Shown here: positions 35,451 to 44,228 of the stretch, in pieces
Layout of the letters: each line of letters starts with the position of its first letter
How positions within the stretch are numbered: the stretch's first letter is position 1
NCBI GenBank assembly: GCA_946186505.1
Contig: CAMHNI010000013.1
Location: forward strand, 1 to 64,000
Length of the DNA: 64,000 nucleotides
Direction: 5' to 3'
Source: an uncultured Prevotellaceae bacterium
GTDB lineage: Bacteria; Bacteroidota; Bacteroidia; Bacteroidales; Bacteroidaceae
The notes under the pieces: generated by a model
Told to the model about the DNA's origin: nothing
The model's database searches: none
What the model saw: only the letters and a program-made list of their open reading frames with translations
Program-made: the position numbers and the translations under genes

Positions 35451-35483
35451 ATCTATCGTTTTGGTTTTTATTCTTTCAGCCTG

Positions 35484-35491
35484 CAAACTTA
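35484..35491 (-). promoter_or_regulatory. -7 box of the GH31 gene
   Basis: Minus-strand TAAGTTTG (TAnnTTTG), 33 nt before the ATG. The rest of the divergent gap to 35671 is AT-rich without other visible elements. Confidence 0.55.
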
Positions 35492-35671
35492 CACTTTTTT
35501 TTTGAATTTAACGCCTATTGTTCCAAGAATTTGCTATTTCCTAAGAAGATTTGCCAACTTCAAATGGCATTTTCGGGCCAACAGGCGAAACGGACAGCTC
35601 AGATTATAAAAATTTCCGTTAAATCCGCTTAATCCGCCCTTCGTTTTTTCTCTCATTAAGAAATTATTTCT

Positions 35672-35679
35672 TACCTTTG
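35672..35679 (+). promoter_or_regulatory. -7 box of the aldolase gene
   Basis: TACCTTTG, 42 nt before the ATG. Confidence 0.6.
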
Positions 35680-35721
35680 CGCGCAAATAACAATTCAATC
35701 CAAATTAATTATTAATATTTT

Positions 35722-36726
35722 ATGGTAAACTACAAAGATTTAGGTCTCGTTAATACCCGCGAGATGTTCAAAAGAGCAGTAGCCGGTGGCTATGCTATCC
35801 CCGCTTTCAACTTCAACACCATGGAGCAGATGCAGGCTATCGTGCAGGCTGCCGTTGAGACAAAGTCTCCCGTCATCATGCAGGTGTCTAAGGGTGCTCG
35901 TAACTATGCTAACGCTACCATTCTGCGTTACATGGCCGAGGGTGCTGTTGCATACGCCAAGGAGTTCGGCTGTGAGCATCCTGAGATTGTGCTGCACCTC
36001 GACCACGGTGACAGCTTCGAGCTCTGCAAGGACTGCATCGACATGGGCTTCTCTTCAGTGATGTACGATGGTAGCTCACTGCCTTACGAGGAGAACATCA
36101 AGATCTCTCGTCAGGTTGTAGAGTATGCTCACCAGCACGACGTAACCGTTGAGTGCGAACTCGGCGTGCTCGCCGGCGTTGAGGACGAGGTGGCAGCTGA
36201 GGAGTCTCACTACACCAAGCCCGAAGAGGTCATCGACTTCGCTACACGCACAGGCTGCGACTCGCTGGCTATCTCCATCGGTACTTCTCATGGTGCTTAC
36301 AAGTTCAAGCCCGAGCAGTGCACACGTGACCCGAAGACTGGCAAGCTCGTTCCTCCTCCATTGGCATTCGACGTGCTGCATGAGATTGAGGAGAAGCTCC
36401 CCGGATTCCCCATCGTGCTCCACGGCTCAAGCTCCGTTCCTCAGGACGAAGTGGACACCATCAACAAGTATGGTGGCAACCTGCCCGACGCAGTGGGTAT
36501 TCCCGAAGAGCAGCTCCGCCTGGCTTCGAAGAGCGCTGTCTGCAAGATCAACATCGACTCTGACTCTCGTCTGGCCATGACCGCTGCTATCCGCAAGCAT
36601 CTGGCTGAGCATCCTGGAGACTTCGATCCTCGTCAGTATCTGAAGCCCGCTCGCGAGAACATGAAGAAGATGTACATCCACAAGATTGTGAATGTGCTCG
36701 GTTCTGACGGTAAGTTGGCCCAGTAA
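35722..36726 (+). CDS. fbaA: class II fructose-bisphosphate aldolase
   Basis: 334 residues. This zinc enzyme splits fructose 1,6-bisphosphate into dihydroxyacetone phosphate and glyceraldehyde 3-phosphate in glycolysis and the reverse in gluconeogenesis. The class II signatures are present: AIPAFNFNTMEQ (25-36), the metal site LHLDHGDSFELC with the zinc histidine, VECELGVLAG(V)E, ISIGTSHGAYKF and VLHGSSSVPQ. The length fits the class IIA/IIB-like Bacteroidota enzyme. Codon choice is strongly biased, as expected for an abundant protein. Monocistronic: own -7 box and terminator. Confidence 0.96.
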   Translation: MVNYKDLGLVNTREMFKRAVAGGYAIPAFNFNTMEQMQAIVQAAVETKSPVIMQVSKGARNYANATILRYMAEGAVAYAKEFGCEHPEIVLHLDHGDSFELCKDCIDMGFSSVMYDGSSLPYEENIKISRQVVEYAHQHDVTVECELGVLAGVEDEVAAEESHYTKPEEVIDFATRTGCDSLAISIGTSHGAYKFKPEQCTRDPKTGKLVPPPLAFDVLHEIEEKLPGFPIVLHGSSSVPQDEVDTINKYGGNLPDAVGIPEEQLRLASKSAVCKINIDSDSRLAMTAAIRKHLAEHPGDFDPRQYLKPARENMKKMYIHKIVNVLGSDGKLAQ

Positions 36727-36754
36727 GACTAATTCATCTACACATCAGACTGGA

Positions 36755-36790
36755 AACGGAGCCTTTCGTACGAAAGGCTCCGTTCATTTT
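36755..36790 (+). terminator. terminator of the aldolase gene
   Basis: A 30-bp perfect palindrome (half AACGGAGCCTTTCGT, 36755-36784) followed by CATTTTTATTC. It lies between convergent genes and may serve both. Confidence 0.85.
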
Positions 36791-36812
36791 TATTCTATCC
36801 CGGAGTAGCATA

Positions 36813-38141
36813 TCAATCCAGTTCCTCGTCGGCCTCATAGCCACCCATCTCGCGGATGGCGTTCTTGAGCATGGTGTGCTGCTGGTAGAGGTTGTTGACG
36901 GGCTGTTCGCCACGGGTATAGTCGTGCATGGGCGACTTCAGGAAGAAGCTGAGCCAGTCCTGTATGCCATAGCGTCCGGCACGGGCAGCAAGGTCGGCAA
37001 GCAGACAGAGGTCTAAACAGACGGGGGCCGCCAGGATGGAGTCACGGCAGAGGAAATTGATTTTTATCTGCATGGGGTAGCCTAACCACCCGAAAATATC
37101 GATATTGTCCCACGACTCCTTGTTGTCGTTGCGCGGCGGATAGTAATTGATGCGCACCTTGTGGAAGTAATCGGTGTAAAGCTCAGGCTGTTCGTCGGCC
37201 TTGAGGATGGTCTCTAACGTCGAGAGTTTCGACACCTCCTTGGTACGGAAATTCTCGGGTACATCAAGCACCAGTCCGTCACGGTTACCCAGGATATTGG
37301 TCGAGAACCATCCCTGTAGTCCCAAGCAGCGGGTACCAATGATAGGTGCAAAACCCGACTTGACCAGTGTCTGTCCTGTCTTGAAGTCCTTGCCGGCAAT
37401 GGGTATCCTTTCACGCTCGGCCAGTTCCCACATCGCTGGAATGTCAACCGTGGTATTAGGAGCACCCATAACAAACGGAGCACCCTCACAGAGTGCGGCG
37501 TAGGCGTAACACATAGACGGTGCCACATGCTGGCAGTCATCAGCCTTCATTGCTGCCTCAAGGTCGGAGAGCCGGTAATGGACAGTCTTCTCCACTGGCA
37601 CGTATATCTCGGTGGAAGCTGCCCACAGCACGACTATACGGTCACATCCCTGCACCTGCTTAAAGGTATGGATATCCTCGCGCAACCTCTCAACCATTTC
37701 CCAGCGGGTAGGCTTTCCCGTCGGGGCGGTCATCACATTGTCACCATCCAGCCTCTTCGCATAGTTCTTGTCGAAAGCGGCCTTCATTGGGACAATCTGT
37801 TCCAGCTCGTCACGCACAGGGTCGATATCCTCCTTCTTCAGCACTTCGGCGTAAACGGCACTCTGGTAGGCGTTCTGCGGATAGACATCCCAGCATCCGA
37901 AGACAATATCATCGAGACGTGCCAAGGGAACGATGTCCCCGTATTTCAGGTATTGTTTCTTTGCATCACGTCCGACGCGAATCTTATCGTACTGGGTCAT
38001 GGCACCCACAGGTTTGCCCAAGCCCTTGCGGGCCAGCAGCACACCAGTCATGAATGTAGTGGCCACGGCACCGTTGCCAACCACCATGATGCCTAACTTT
38101 CCATCAGCAGGCTTTACATTTGCTTTTTTCGTTTTCATCAT
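36813..38141 (-). CDS. myo-inositol-3-phosphate synthase
   Basis: 442 residues. Converts glucose 6-phosphate to inositol 3-phosphate with bound NAD. The NAD-binding start GIMVVGNGAVATTFMTG, the segment VVLWAASTEIYVP, and the catalytic region KTGQTLVKSGFAPIIG...GLQGWFSTNILGNRDG and DNIDIFGWLGYPMQIKINFLCRDSILAAP match the family. It is the last gene of a tight operon (gap 4 nt to the HAD gene). In Bacteroides thetaiotaomicron an equivalent cluster (recalled as BT_1522-1526) makes inositol phospholipids; the assignment of the whole operon follows that precedent. Confidence 0.94.
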   Translation of the reverse strand: MMKTKKANVKPADGKLGIMVVGNGAVATTFMTGVLLARKGLGKPVGAMTQYDKIRVGRDAKKQYLKYGDIVPLARLDDIVFGCWDVYPQNAYQSAVYAEVLKKEDIDPVRDELEQIVPMKAAFDKNYAKRLDGDNVMTAPTGKPTRWEMVERLREDIHTFKQVQGCDRIVVLWAASTEIYVPVEKTVHYRLSDLEAAMKADDCQHVAPSMCYAYAALCEGAPFVMGAPNTTVDIPAMWELAERERIPIAGKDFKTGQTLVKSGFAPIIGTRCLGLQGWFSTNILGNRDGLVLDVPENFRTKEVSKLSTLETILKADEQPELYTDYFHKVRINYYPPRNDNKESWDNIDIFGWLGYPMQIKINFLCRDSILAAPVCLDLCLLADLAARAGRYGIQDWLSFFLKSPMHDYTRGEQPVNNLYQQHTMLKNAIREMGGYEADEELD

Positions 38142-38145
38142 ATTA

Positions 38146-38817
38146 TTATGTCGTTAATAATTCTGACAGGTCAGTGATAATACGGTCGGCAGCACACTCG
38201 TCCACCGGCTCGTCCGTCCACTGCTCGCCCCGTAGCCATACCGTCCGGCACCCAGCCTGACGAGCAGGGATGATATCCTTGGATACAGAGTCGCCTACGA
38301 CCGTGACCTCCTGAGGCCGCAAGCCCAAAGCCCCTATGCCAAGGGTGAAAATCCGGGGGTCGGGTTTACGCACGCCCACCTCTGCCGACTCGACGACATG
38401 GCAGAAGAGGCCGTCAAGTCCGAACTCACGCAGTACCACGGTCATATTGCCGTAGAAATTACTGACAAGCACCTTAGGTTCGGGCAGCCGGCCCAGCACC
38501 TCGCGGCTATGAGCCGTATGGCAGAGCACGTCGGAATAGAGACAGGAGATGAGGGATGGGAGAAAGGACAGGGGAAGTGAGAGGTATTCCAACTGCAGGC
38601 GGACTTTCGCCTCTAAAGTCTGGCGGAATGTGAAGTCCTTCCTGACAATGGGAACAGTGCCCAACGTGCGCTCACCATGAACGTATGCATCGCGGAACTG
38701 CTGCCAGGTGACAGGAATGCCGTTCTGCCGATAGGCGTGCCAAATCATCTTTCCCCAGTGACAGCCACCCGTGTCAAGGGTACCTCCATAGTCGAATATA
38801 TAGCCTTTCATCATCAC
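38146..38817 (-). CDS. HAD-superfamily hydrolase, probable phosphatidylinositol-phosphate phosphatase
   Basis: 223 residues starting MMMKGYIFDYGGTLDTGG. HAD motif I is DYGGT (Asp9-x-Gly11-x-Thr13), motif II SNF near residue 119, and the motif III/IV area includes RKPDPRIFTLG and VTVVGDSVSKDI. The second aspartate of the usual DxDxT motif, the general acid/base in most HAD phosphatases, is glycine here. Position between PIP synthase and inositol-phosphate synthase suggests that it removes the phosphate from phosphatidylinositol phosphate, as proposed for the equivalent gene in B. thetaiotaomicron. Exact start could be any of the first three Met codons. Confidence 0.82.
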   Translation of the reverse strand: MMMKGYIFDYGGTLDTGGCHWGKMIWHAYRQNGIPVTWQQFRDAYVHGERTLGTVPIVRKDFTFRQTLEAKVRLQLEYLSLPLSFLPSLISCLYSDVLCHTAHSREVLGRLPEPKVLVSNFYGNMTVVLREFGLDGLFCHVVESAEVGVRKPDPRIFTLGIGALGLRPQEVTVVGDSVSKDIIPARQAGCRTVWLRGEQWTDEPVDECAADRIITDLSELLTT

Positions 38818-38823
38818 TTCCTA

Positions 38824-39792
38824 TTACGGTTCCAAACTCCCGGCCATCCGCATACACAGGTTCTCGTGCGCGTACCTCATATAATAATACAGGGCAGCCA
38901 GCACGGTTATCTCAAACAGCGGGTAAACATAGGGTACATCAAAGAGAAACGCCAAGTACATGACCGTTGCCCGAGTATTGTGCGTCAAGATATTGGTGTA
39001 CTTCATCAGCGGCAGACTCTGGCGTCGGAACTCCTCACGGAATGCTGCCGGCATGTCGGCTGCATTCGGATAGCGGGCACTGACCAGCTGGAAAAACCGC
39101 TGGAAGGCGGGCGTCACCTGTTCTTGTTTCTTACACCAGCCAGCATAGAAATAGTAGAAGGCGAACTCCCAGAAACGTTCCTTTACGGGTACCATCAGCG
39201 GTCCCATGCGGCGCATGGGTATGGCATCAAGGATACGCTCCTGAGCCTTGGAACTGGCGAGTTCACTACCTTCCTCACCTTTGAGGAAATAGAGGTGTAT
39301 CTGACGGTAGTAGTCGGCCAGCTGGCACTGGCGGGCATGCCAGTAGAAGCCTGCAAAGGAACAGAGCAGAATGGTCCAGAAGCCCCAGTTGACAGTAGTG
39401 AAAGGAATGGGCTGGTTCCACAGGCGTATGACGATGGCCAGGTAGCAGAAAAAATACCACACGTCGCTGGCGAAGCCGTCGAGCATGCGCCCGATGAGTG
39501 TCTTGTGGTTCGTCAGGCGGGCCATCTGCCCGTCGGTGGAGTCGCAGAAATTGGCCAGCAGCATCAGCACCACACCACATACGTTCCACCACAGTTCGGT
39601 ATGTATAAAACACCACCCAGCTGCAGCTCCGAGGAACATCGACAAAATCGTAACGAAATTGGGTGTTACACCTACCTTTATCCAAAATAAGGCAAAAGCA
39701 AGCCCAATAGGACGCGTAAAGTACACGTCCAACCACTCCTCAGTATCTTCCGACTTCAAAGAAGCCGCTAACAGTTCCTTAAATGTCGCCAT
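38824..39792 (-). CDS. CDP-alcohol phosphatidyltransferase, probable phosphatidylinositol-phosphate synthase
   Basis: 322 residues with about six membrane helices. The CDP-alcohol motif is at about residues 84-111: DSTDGQMAR, eight residues, then GRMLDGFASD. The enzyme should join CDP-diacylglycerol (or the dihydroceramide equivalent) to inositol 3-phosphate. Compared with the textbook pattern D-x2-DG-x2-AR-x8-G-x3-D-x3-D, the last two aspartates are separated by four residues rather than three. The ATG is adjacent to the stop of the upstream gene (39793), so translation is coupled. The inositol substrate is inferred from the operon. Confidence 0.88.
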   Translation of the reverse strand: MATFKELLAASLKSEDTEEWLDVYFTRPIGLAFALFWIKVGVTPNFVTILSMFLGAAAGWCFIHTELWWNVCGVVLMLLANFCDSTDGQMARLTNHKTLIGRMLDGFASDVWYFFCYLAIVIRLWNQPIPFTTVNWGFWTILLCSFAGFYWHARQCQLADYYRQIHLYFLKGEEGSELASSKAQERILDAIPMRRMGPLMVPVKERFWEFAFYYFYAGWCKKQEQVTPAFQRFFQLVSARYPNAADMPAAFREEFRRQSLPLMKYTNILTHNTRATVMYLAFLFDVPYVYPLFEITVLAALYYYMRYAHENLCMRMAGSLEP

Positions 39793-40596
39793 TCATTTAT
39801 CACATTTCACTAGCGCAGCGATAGCATCTGCCGCCTCTTCCCGACAACGCGAGAAACTGGGCCAGTCGTTAAAGTCGATGATGCAGAACGTGCCGTCCTG
39901 CCTGACAATACAGTCGCCACCATAAACATTAACTCCCACTGCTGCGGCCAAACGCTCCGACACACGTTGCAGGTCAGCAACCTCGAACGCATAATGATGA
40001 GCACAACCGTTCAGCCGCTCATCACCGAACTTCAGATCTCCGTCATCCGTAGGGTAGTAGCAGCGGAAGAACCCTTGCAGCCCGGGACTTGAGAGAACGC
40101 CATAGAACTTCACTACGTCGCCCACGACATGGGCACTGACCGTGTAATCATCTATTCCACGCTGGTGGAAAACGGCTTTCTGTCTTTCCAGCTCCTTCAT
40201 GTCTGCAGCATATACCACGTCGTCTTTCCCTTGAGCGGCACAGTCGCCACGCTTCAGCCAGTAGCCGTGGCACCCTTCGGTAGGCGGCACCGGCACACCG
40301 CAGTCGTACATGACCTGCTGCAACACACTGCGGCAACAACGAGACACGCCTTCTGGCGTATTGACAGTCCTCACTCCCCGGCATTCCAGCCAGCGCAGAG
40401 TCTCCTGACAACGTCCCATCGAAAGGATTAGTTCAGGCTCCAGACCTTCGGCTTGCAGCAAATGTTCTTCACTGACGACCGTTATCTCGTGTCCTCGTGT
40501 CCGCAGCCGCTCCAAGACAGCCTCCATCACAGCCCTATCCTTCGCTACAGAGTTCGGCGAAAACCGGGCAGCCCTAAGTATCGCCAACACCCTCAT
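39793..40596 (-). CDS. ATP-grasp-like protein of the inositol-lipid operon
   Basis: 267 residues starting MRVLAILRAARFSPNSVAKD. The C-terminal part (VGVNVYGGDCIVRQDGTFCIIDFNDWPSFSRC) resembles the metal- and ATP-binding strand pair of ATP-grasp enzymes (E/D-x-N-x-W-P). The N-terminal third looks like a pre-ATP-grasp Rossmann domain. It overlaps the nucleotidyltransferase gene by 4 nt and abuts the phosphatidyltransferase gene. What it ligates is unknown; it could modify the lipid head group or a precursor. Confidence 0.75.
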   Translation of the reverse strand: MRVLAILRAARFSPNSVAKDRAVMEAVLERLRTRGHEITVVSEEHLLQAEGLEPELILSMGRCQETLRWLECRGVRTVNTPEGVSRCCRSVLQQVMYDCGVPVPPTEGCHGYWLKRGDCAAQGKDDVVYAADMKELERQKAVFHQRGIDDYTVSAHVVGDVVKFYGVLSSPGLQGFFRCYYPTDDGDLKFGDERLNGCAHHYAFEVADLQRVSERLAAAVGVNVYGGDCIVRQDGTFCIIDFNDWPSFSRCREEAADAIAALVKCDK

Positions 40597-41300
40597 CCTT
40601 TCAAGAATTTCTCTGCCAGGGCAATGTCACTGGCATGATCGATGTCCAGCACCTTCGTCAGCGGCCAAGCTTTCAGCCGCAGGCCGTCAGCCAACAGCGC
40701 ACGCTGGAAATTGCGCATGCGGCTTTCACCTCTTCCGACACACTGACGCAGAGTGTTCAGCGAGCGTCCGGTCAGTCCGTAGATGCCCCCACTGATATAG
40801 CGGGGCCGGTCATCCATGTCAAGGAAGGCCTGTATGTTCATGTTGTCGTCAGTCCTGACGTATAGCGGTTTCTCGTCATCGATAAAGTCAGTGACCCCCA
40901 TCAGTCCGTCGGTCTCTCCAGCCATAAGAGCCTCTTCCCATGCTTTTATGTAGTACTTGAAGTCATCCTCGCGGAACACTGTATCGACCGTGGTCAACAC
41001 AAACGGCCCGCCGTCATCTAACAGCGGGGCAAGTTCATAGAAGGAGTGCATAGAACTGGGTGTCACCCTGACGATATAATCCAAGTGTACCCGTCCCTGC
41101 TGCCACCGAGACAGATGTTTCTCCACCTGACTATCAGGTCTGCACACGACACATATTTCCGTCGCCCCATAACCGATAAAAATACGTATCAGACGATCTA
41201 TCAACGGTTCGCCCCCAATCTCAACAAGAGGCTTAGGCACCGCCACCCCCTCACAGGCCAGCCGCGAACCTTCACCCGCAGCAATGATAGCATATTTCAT
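40593..41300 (-). CDS. sugar/inositol-phosphate nucleotidyltransferase-like protein
   Basis: 235 residues with the NTP-transferase fold: AAGEGSRL (residues 7-14), PKPLVEIGGEPLIDRLI, and VLTTVDTVF where the metal-binding aspartate is expected. Members of this fold activate sugar or polyol phosphates with CTP, UTP or GTP. In this operon it might make a CDP- or NDP-activated head group, but the substrate cannot be read from the sequence. The gene starts 4 nt after the histidine-kinase stop and overlaps the next gene by ATGA. Confidence 0.82.
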   Translation of the reverse strand: MKYAIIAAGEGSRLACEGVAVPKPLVEIGGEPLIDRLIRIFIGYGATEICVVCRPDSQVEKHLSRWQQGRVHLDYIVRVTPSSMHSFYELAPLLDDGGPFVLTTVDTVFREDDFKYYIKAWEEALMAGETDGLMGVTDFIDDEKPLYVRTDDNMNIQAFLDMDDRPRYISGGIYGLTGRSLNTLRQCVGRGESRMRNFQRALLADGLRLKAWPLTKVLDIDHASDIALAEKFLKG

Positions 41301-41304
41301 CTCA

Positions 41305-42504
41305 CTACACAGGTATTTCTATCCAGAATATCGAACCTTCGCCCAACGTTGACTCCACACCGACATTGCCACCCATGCTGTAAGCCATGGTCCTACAGAT
41401 GCTCAAGCCAAGTCCCGCACCGGGGATATATTCGTCCACTTTGAAGAAGCGTTCAAACACACGCTCCTGGTGCTCGGGGGCGATGCCCTTGCCCGTATCA
41501 CGGACCCAGATGCGGACACGCTTGTCTGCCGGGGCATCGTAGCCTAGGATGACACTGCCCTGACTGGTGAATTTCGTGGCATTCGACATCAGGTGGTTCA
41601 ACACCTCCATCAGACGGTTCAAATCCGTTGTAATGTTCAGCGTCCCCAGGGCAAACATTGTCGAGATTGTCACGCCCTCCACGGCATTAGGCTGGTAGGT
41701 CTCGGCAACAGAGCGCAGGATGTCGTTCAACTCGAACGTGCTCATCACCAACTGTTCCTTGCCCGACTCAATCTTCGAGATATTCATCACGTCATCGATG
41801 ATGCGCAGCAGTTTGTGGTTGTTCTCCTGGATGAGATTTATCAACTCCTTACGCTCCGCTTCTTCCTGTACGTCGGGCAGCACACTGGTAAAGCCGATGA
41901 TGGCATTCAGCGGCGTGCGTATCTCGTGGCTCATGTTGGCGATGAAGGCAGACTTCAGTCGGTCACTCTCCTCGGCCTTGTTACGGGCCTCCACCAATGC
42001 CGTTTCCATACGCTTACGCTCATCTATGCGCATGGAGGTGCCAACAACAGTCTTGGGCGATCCTTCGGTGTCACGTGTCGCTACAGTGGCGTATGCTTCA
42101 GTCCAGTAGTATCCACCATCCTTACTATGCACCCGGCTGATTTCGTGGTATTCGTCCGACCGGCCGTTGCAGATATCCTCCAGTGATTTCTGGATGCGCT
42201 GCTGGTCATTGTCAGCCATGGCAGCCACCAGTTCGTCGAGGGATGTCCCGGGCAGAGGCACAAAACTGTCATTGGCATCGCGATAGTCCATATCGTAGGT
42301 GATAGTGCGGGCGGCCACGTCGATATGCCACGTGCAGAGCTTCATGGCTTTCAGCACCAGCTCGTATTCCACGTTATGCTTGGTGACCTTCCCTAACTGC
42401 TCTAACTCTGAGGCCAGACCACGGCCAATCCTGCGTTGATAGAAGAGCAGCATGACAGAGGCCAACAGGAAAACGCCGCCAACTATCCATATCAGCATTT
42501 CCAT
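41305..42504 (-). CDS. PAS-containing sensor histidine kinase
   Basis: 399 residues from the ATG at 42504 (MEMLIWIVGGVFLLASVMLLFY), giving one N-terminal helix. A longer start at 42546 is possible but would lie almost at the predicted transcription start. Residues about 45-165 are a PAS/PAC sensor domain (LCTWHIDVAART ... TVVGTSMRIDERKR). HisKA has FIANMSHEIRTPLNAIIGF with phospho-acceptor His193; the ATPase domain has the N-box LMSNATKFT, G1 VRDTGKGI, F-box ERFFKVD and G2 GAGLGLSICRTMA. No response regulator is encoded nearby. It is the first gene of the inositol-lipid operon, 4 nt before the next gene. Confidence 0.9.
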   Translation of the reverse strand: MEMLIWIVGGVFLLASVMLLFYQRRIGRGLASELEQLGKVTKHNVEYELVLKAMKLCTWHIDVAARTITYDMDYRDANDSFVPLPGTSLDELVAAMADNDQQRIQKSLEDICNGRSDEYHEISRVHSKDGGYYWTEAYATVATRDTEGSPKTVVGTSMRIDERKRMETALVEARNKAEESDRLKSAFIANMSHEIRTPLNAIIGFTSVLPDVQEEAERKELINLIQENNHKLLRIIDDVMNISKIESGKEQLVMSTFELNDILRSVAETYQPNAVEGVTISTMFALGTLNITTDLNRLMEVLNHLMSNATKFTSQGSVILGYDAPADKRVRIWVRDTGKGIAPEHQERVFERFFKVDEYIPGAGLGLSICRTMAYSMGGNVGVESTLGEGSIFWIEIPV

Positions 42505-42551
42505 GCTGACACCGCCCTGCCGTATCACTAAGAATAGCTCTATCATCAGCG

Positions 42552-42559
42552 CAAAATTA
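42552..42559 (-). promoter_or_regulatory. -7 box of the kinase/inositol-lipid operon
   Basis: Minus-strand TAATTTTG. It places the transcript start near 42546, which favours the internal kinase start at 42504. Confidence 0.5.
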
Positions 42560-42622
42560 CATAATTATTTTGAATTTGGAAATTATTTTGGGAAATATTT
42601 TGCTTTTGTGTCGTTTTTATTG

Positions 42623-42630
42623 TAACTTTG
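42623..42630 (+). promoter_or_regulatory. -7 box of the RNA methyltransferase unit
   Basis: TAACTTTG, 59 nt before the ATG. Confidence 0.55.
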
Positions 42631-42636
42631 CCGCGT

Positions 42637-42660
42637 GAAAGTTGGCTTGCGCCGACTTTC
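42637..42660 (+). promoter_or_regulatory. leader hairpin of the RNA methyltransferase gene
   Basis: GAAAGTTGGC and GCCGACTTTC pair (one G:U) around TTGC, at the start of the transcript. Function unknown; it may stabilise or regulate the mRNA. Confidence 0.4.
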
Positions 42661-42689
42661 GATGTAAGAATCACGTATTTTTGTACTTA

Positions 42690-44228
42690 ATGGAACAATC
42701 ATTTGACTCGAGCCCTGCTCGCTTGCCCCAGCAAGAAATTATCGCCAAGACATTCATGGGCTTGGAACCCGTATTGGCAAAGGAACTGACTCAGTTAGGA
42801 GCAAACGATGTACAGATCGGACGACGTATGGTGTCGTTCACCGGTGATAAGGAATTGATGTACCGGGCAAATTTCCAATTACACACTGCCATCAAGATTC
42901 TCAAACCCATCCGCCACTTCAAAGCCCGTAGCGCCGATGACGTCTATGAGGAAATCAAAAAGGTGGACTGGACAGAATACTTAGGTAACGACAAGACGTT
43001 TGCCGTCGATAGCGTGGTATTCTCCGACGAGTTCCGTCACTCGAAGTTCGTCAGCTACAAGGTTAAGGACGCCATCGTCGATCAATTCCGCGAACGGACA
43101 GGCAAGCGTCCCAACATCTCTGTCAGCAGTCCCGACATACGGCTGAACATCCACATCGCCGAAGACAACTGCACCCTCTCGCTCGACTCCAGCGGCGAGT
43201 CGCTGCATCGCCGTGGCTACCGTCAGGAGACCCTTGAGGCCCCGCTGAACGAGGTGCTTGCCGCAGGTATTATTCTGCTTACCGGCTGGCATGGTGAATG
43301 CGACTTCATCGACCCCATGTGTGGCTCTGGCACCCTGCTCATCGAGGCAGCCCTCATCGCCCATAACATCGCACCAGGACTGTTCCGCAAGGAATATGCT
43401 TTTGAGAAATGGCCTGACTTCGACGCCGACCTCTTTGACCATATTTACAATGACTGCGAGGACCAGGAGCGCGATGACATCGACTGCCATTTTTATGGCT
43501 ACGATATCGACATGAAAGCCGTCAACACCGCCCTGCGCAACGTGAAGGCTGCCGGGCTGTCCAACAGCATCACCATCGAGCAACAAGACTTCAAGGACTT
43601 CAAGCAGCCTGTGAGGAAGAGCATCATCGTGACCAACCCGCCCTACGGCGAACGTATCTCGACACCCGACCTCTTAGGTACATACAAGATGATAGGCGAG
43701 CGTCTGAAGCACGGTTTCACGGGCAACGATGCCTGGCTCCTCTCCTACCGCGAGGAATGCTTCGACCAAATTGGCCTGAAGCCCAGCATCAAGATTCCCC
43801 TCTATAACGGTTCCTTGGAATGTGAGTTACGCAAATACCAAATGTTCGACGGCAAGATGAAGGTGTTCCGCTCCGAGGGCGGTGAGGTGAAGAGCGACGA
43901 AGAGCGTCGCCAAATGGCCGAGAAGCACCGTTTCAAAAAGCACAGGGAGTTCAAACAGCGCCTTGAAGAACAGGAACAGAACGAGGAGGGCGACATCCGT
44001 TCGTTTACGTTCCACCGTCACGACCTGTACGAAGACAAGAAACCTAACCGTAGCGGTTTTTCTGGAAAGTTCGGCAAGTCCGAACGGTTTGAGAAATCTG
44101 AACGGTTTGAGAAATCCGGCAAATCAGGAAAACCAGGCAGGCCTGGAAAATCTGGCAAGTCCGGCTATGGCAACAAACGTGATTTTGGCAATAAACGGAA
44201 CCGCTTCGACGATGAAGAAGAAGATTAA
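42690..44228 (+). CDS. THUMP-domain class I RNA methyltransferase (RlmL N-terminal-like)
   Basis: 512 residues from the ATG at 42690. Residues about 10-170 are the ferredoxin-like/THUMP RNA-binding part (IAKTFMGLEPVLAKELTQLG, ISVSSPDIRLNIHI); the catalytic part has CDFIDPMCGSGTLLIEAAL (SAM motif I) and IIVTNPPYGERIS (motif IV, NPPY). This corresponds to the m2G2445-type activity of RlmL in 23S rRNA by family. The last 60 residues are a basic low-complexity tail with near-repeats (KSERFEK twice, GKSGKPGRPGKSGKSG) that may bind RNA. It overlaps the next gene by 17 nt. Confidence 0.9.
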   Translation: MEQSFDSSPARLPQQEIIAKTFMGLEPVLAKELTQLGANDVQIGRRMVSFTGDKELMYRANFQLHTAIKILKPIRHFKARSADDVYEEIKKVDWTEYLGNDKTFAVDSVVFSDEFRHSKFVSYKVKDAIVDQFRERTGKRPNISVSSPDIRLNIHIAEDNCTLSLDSSGESLHRRGYRQETLEAPLNEVLAAGIILLTGWHGECDFIDPMCGSGTLLIEAALIAHNIAPGLFRKEYAFEKWPDFDADLFDHIYNDCEDQERDDIDCHFYGYDIDMKAVNTALRNVKAAGLSNSITIEQQDFKDFKQPVRKSIIVTNPPYGERISTPDLLGTYKMIGERLKHGFTGNDAWLLSYREECFDQIGLKPSIKIPLYNGSLECELRKYQMFDGKMKVFRSEGGEVKSDEERRQMAEKHRFKKHREFKQRLEEQEQNEEGDIRSFTFHRHDLYEDKKPNRSGFSGKFGKSERFEKSERFEKSGKSGKPGRPGKSGKSGYGNKRDFGNKRNRFDDEEED

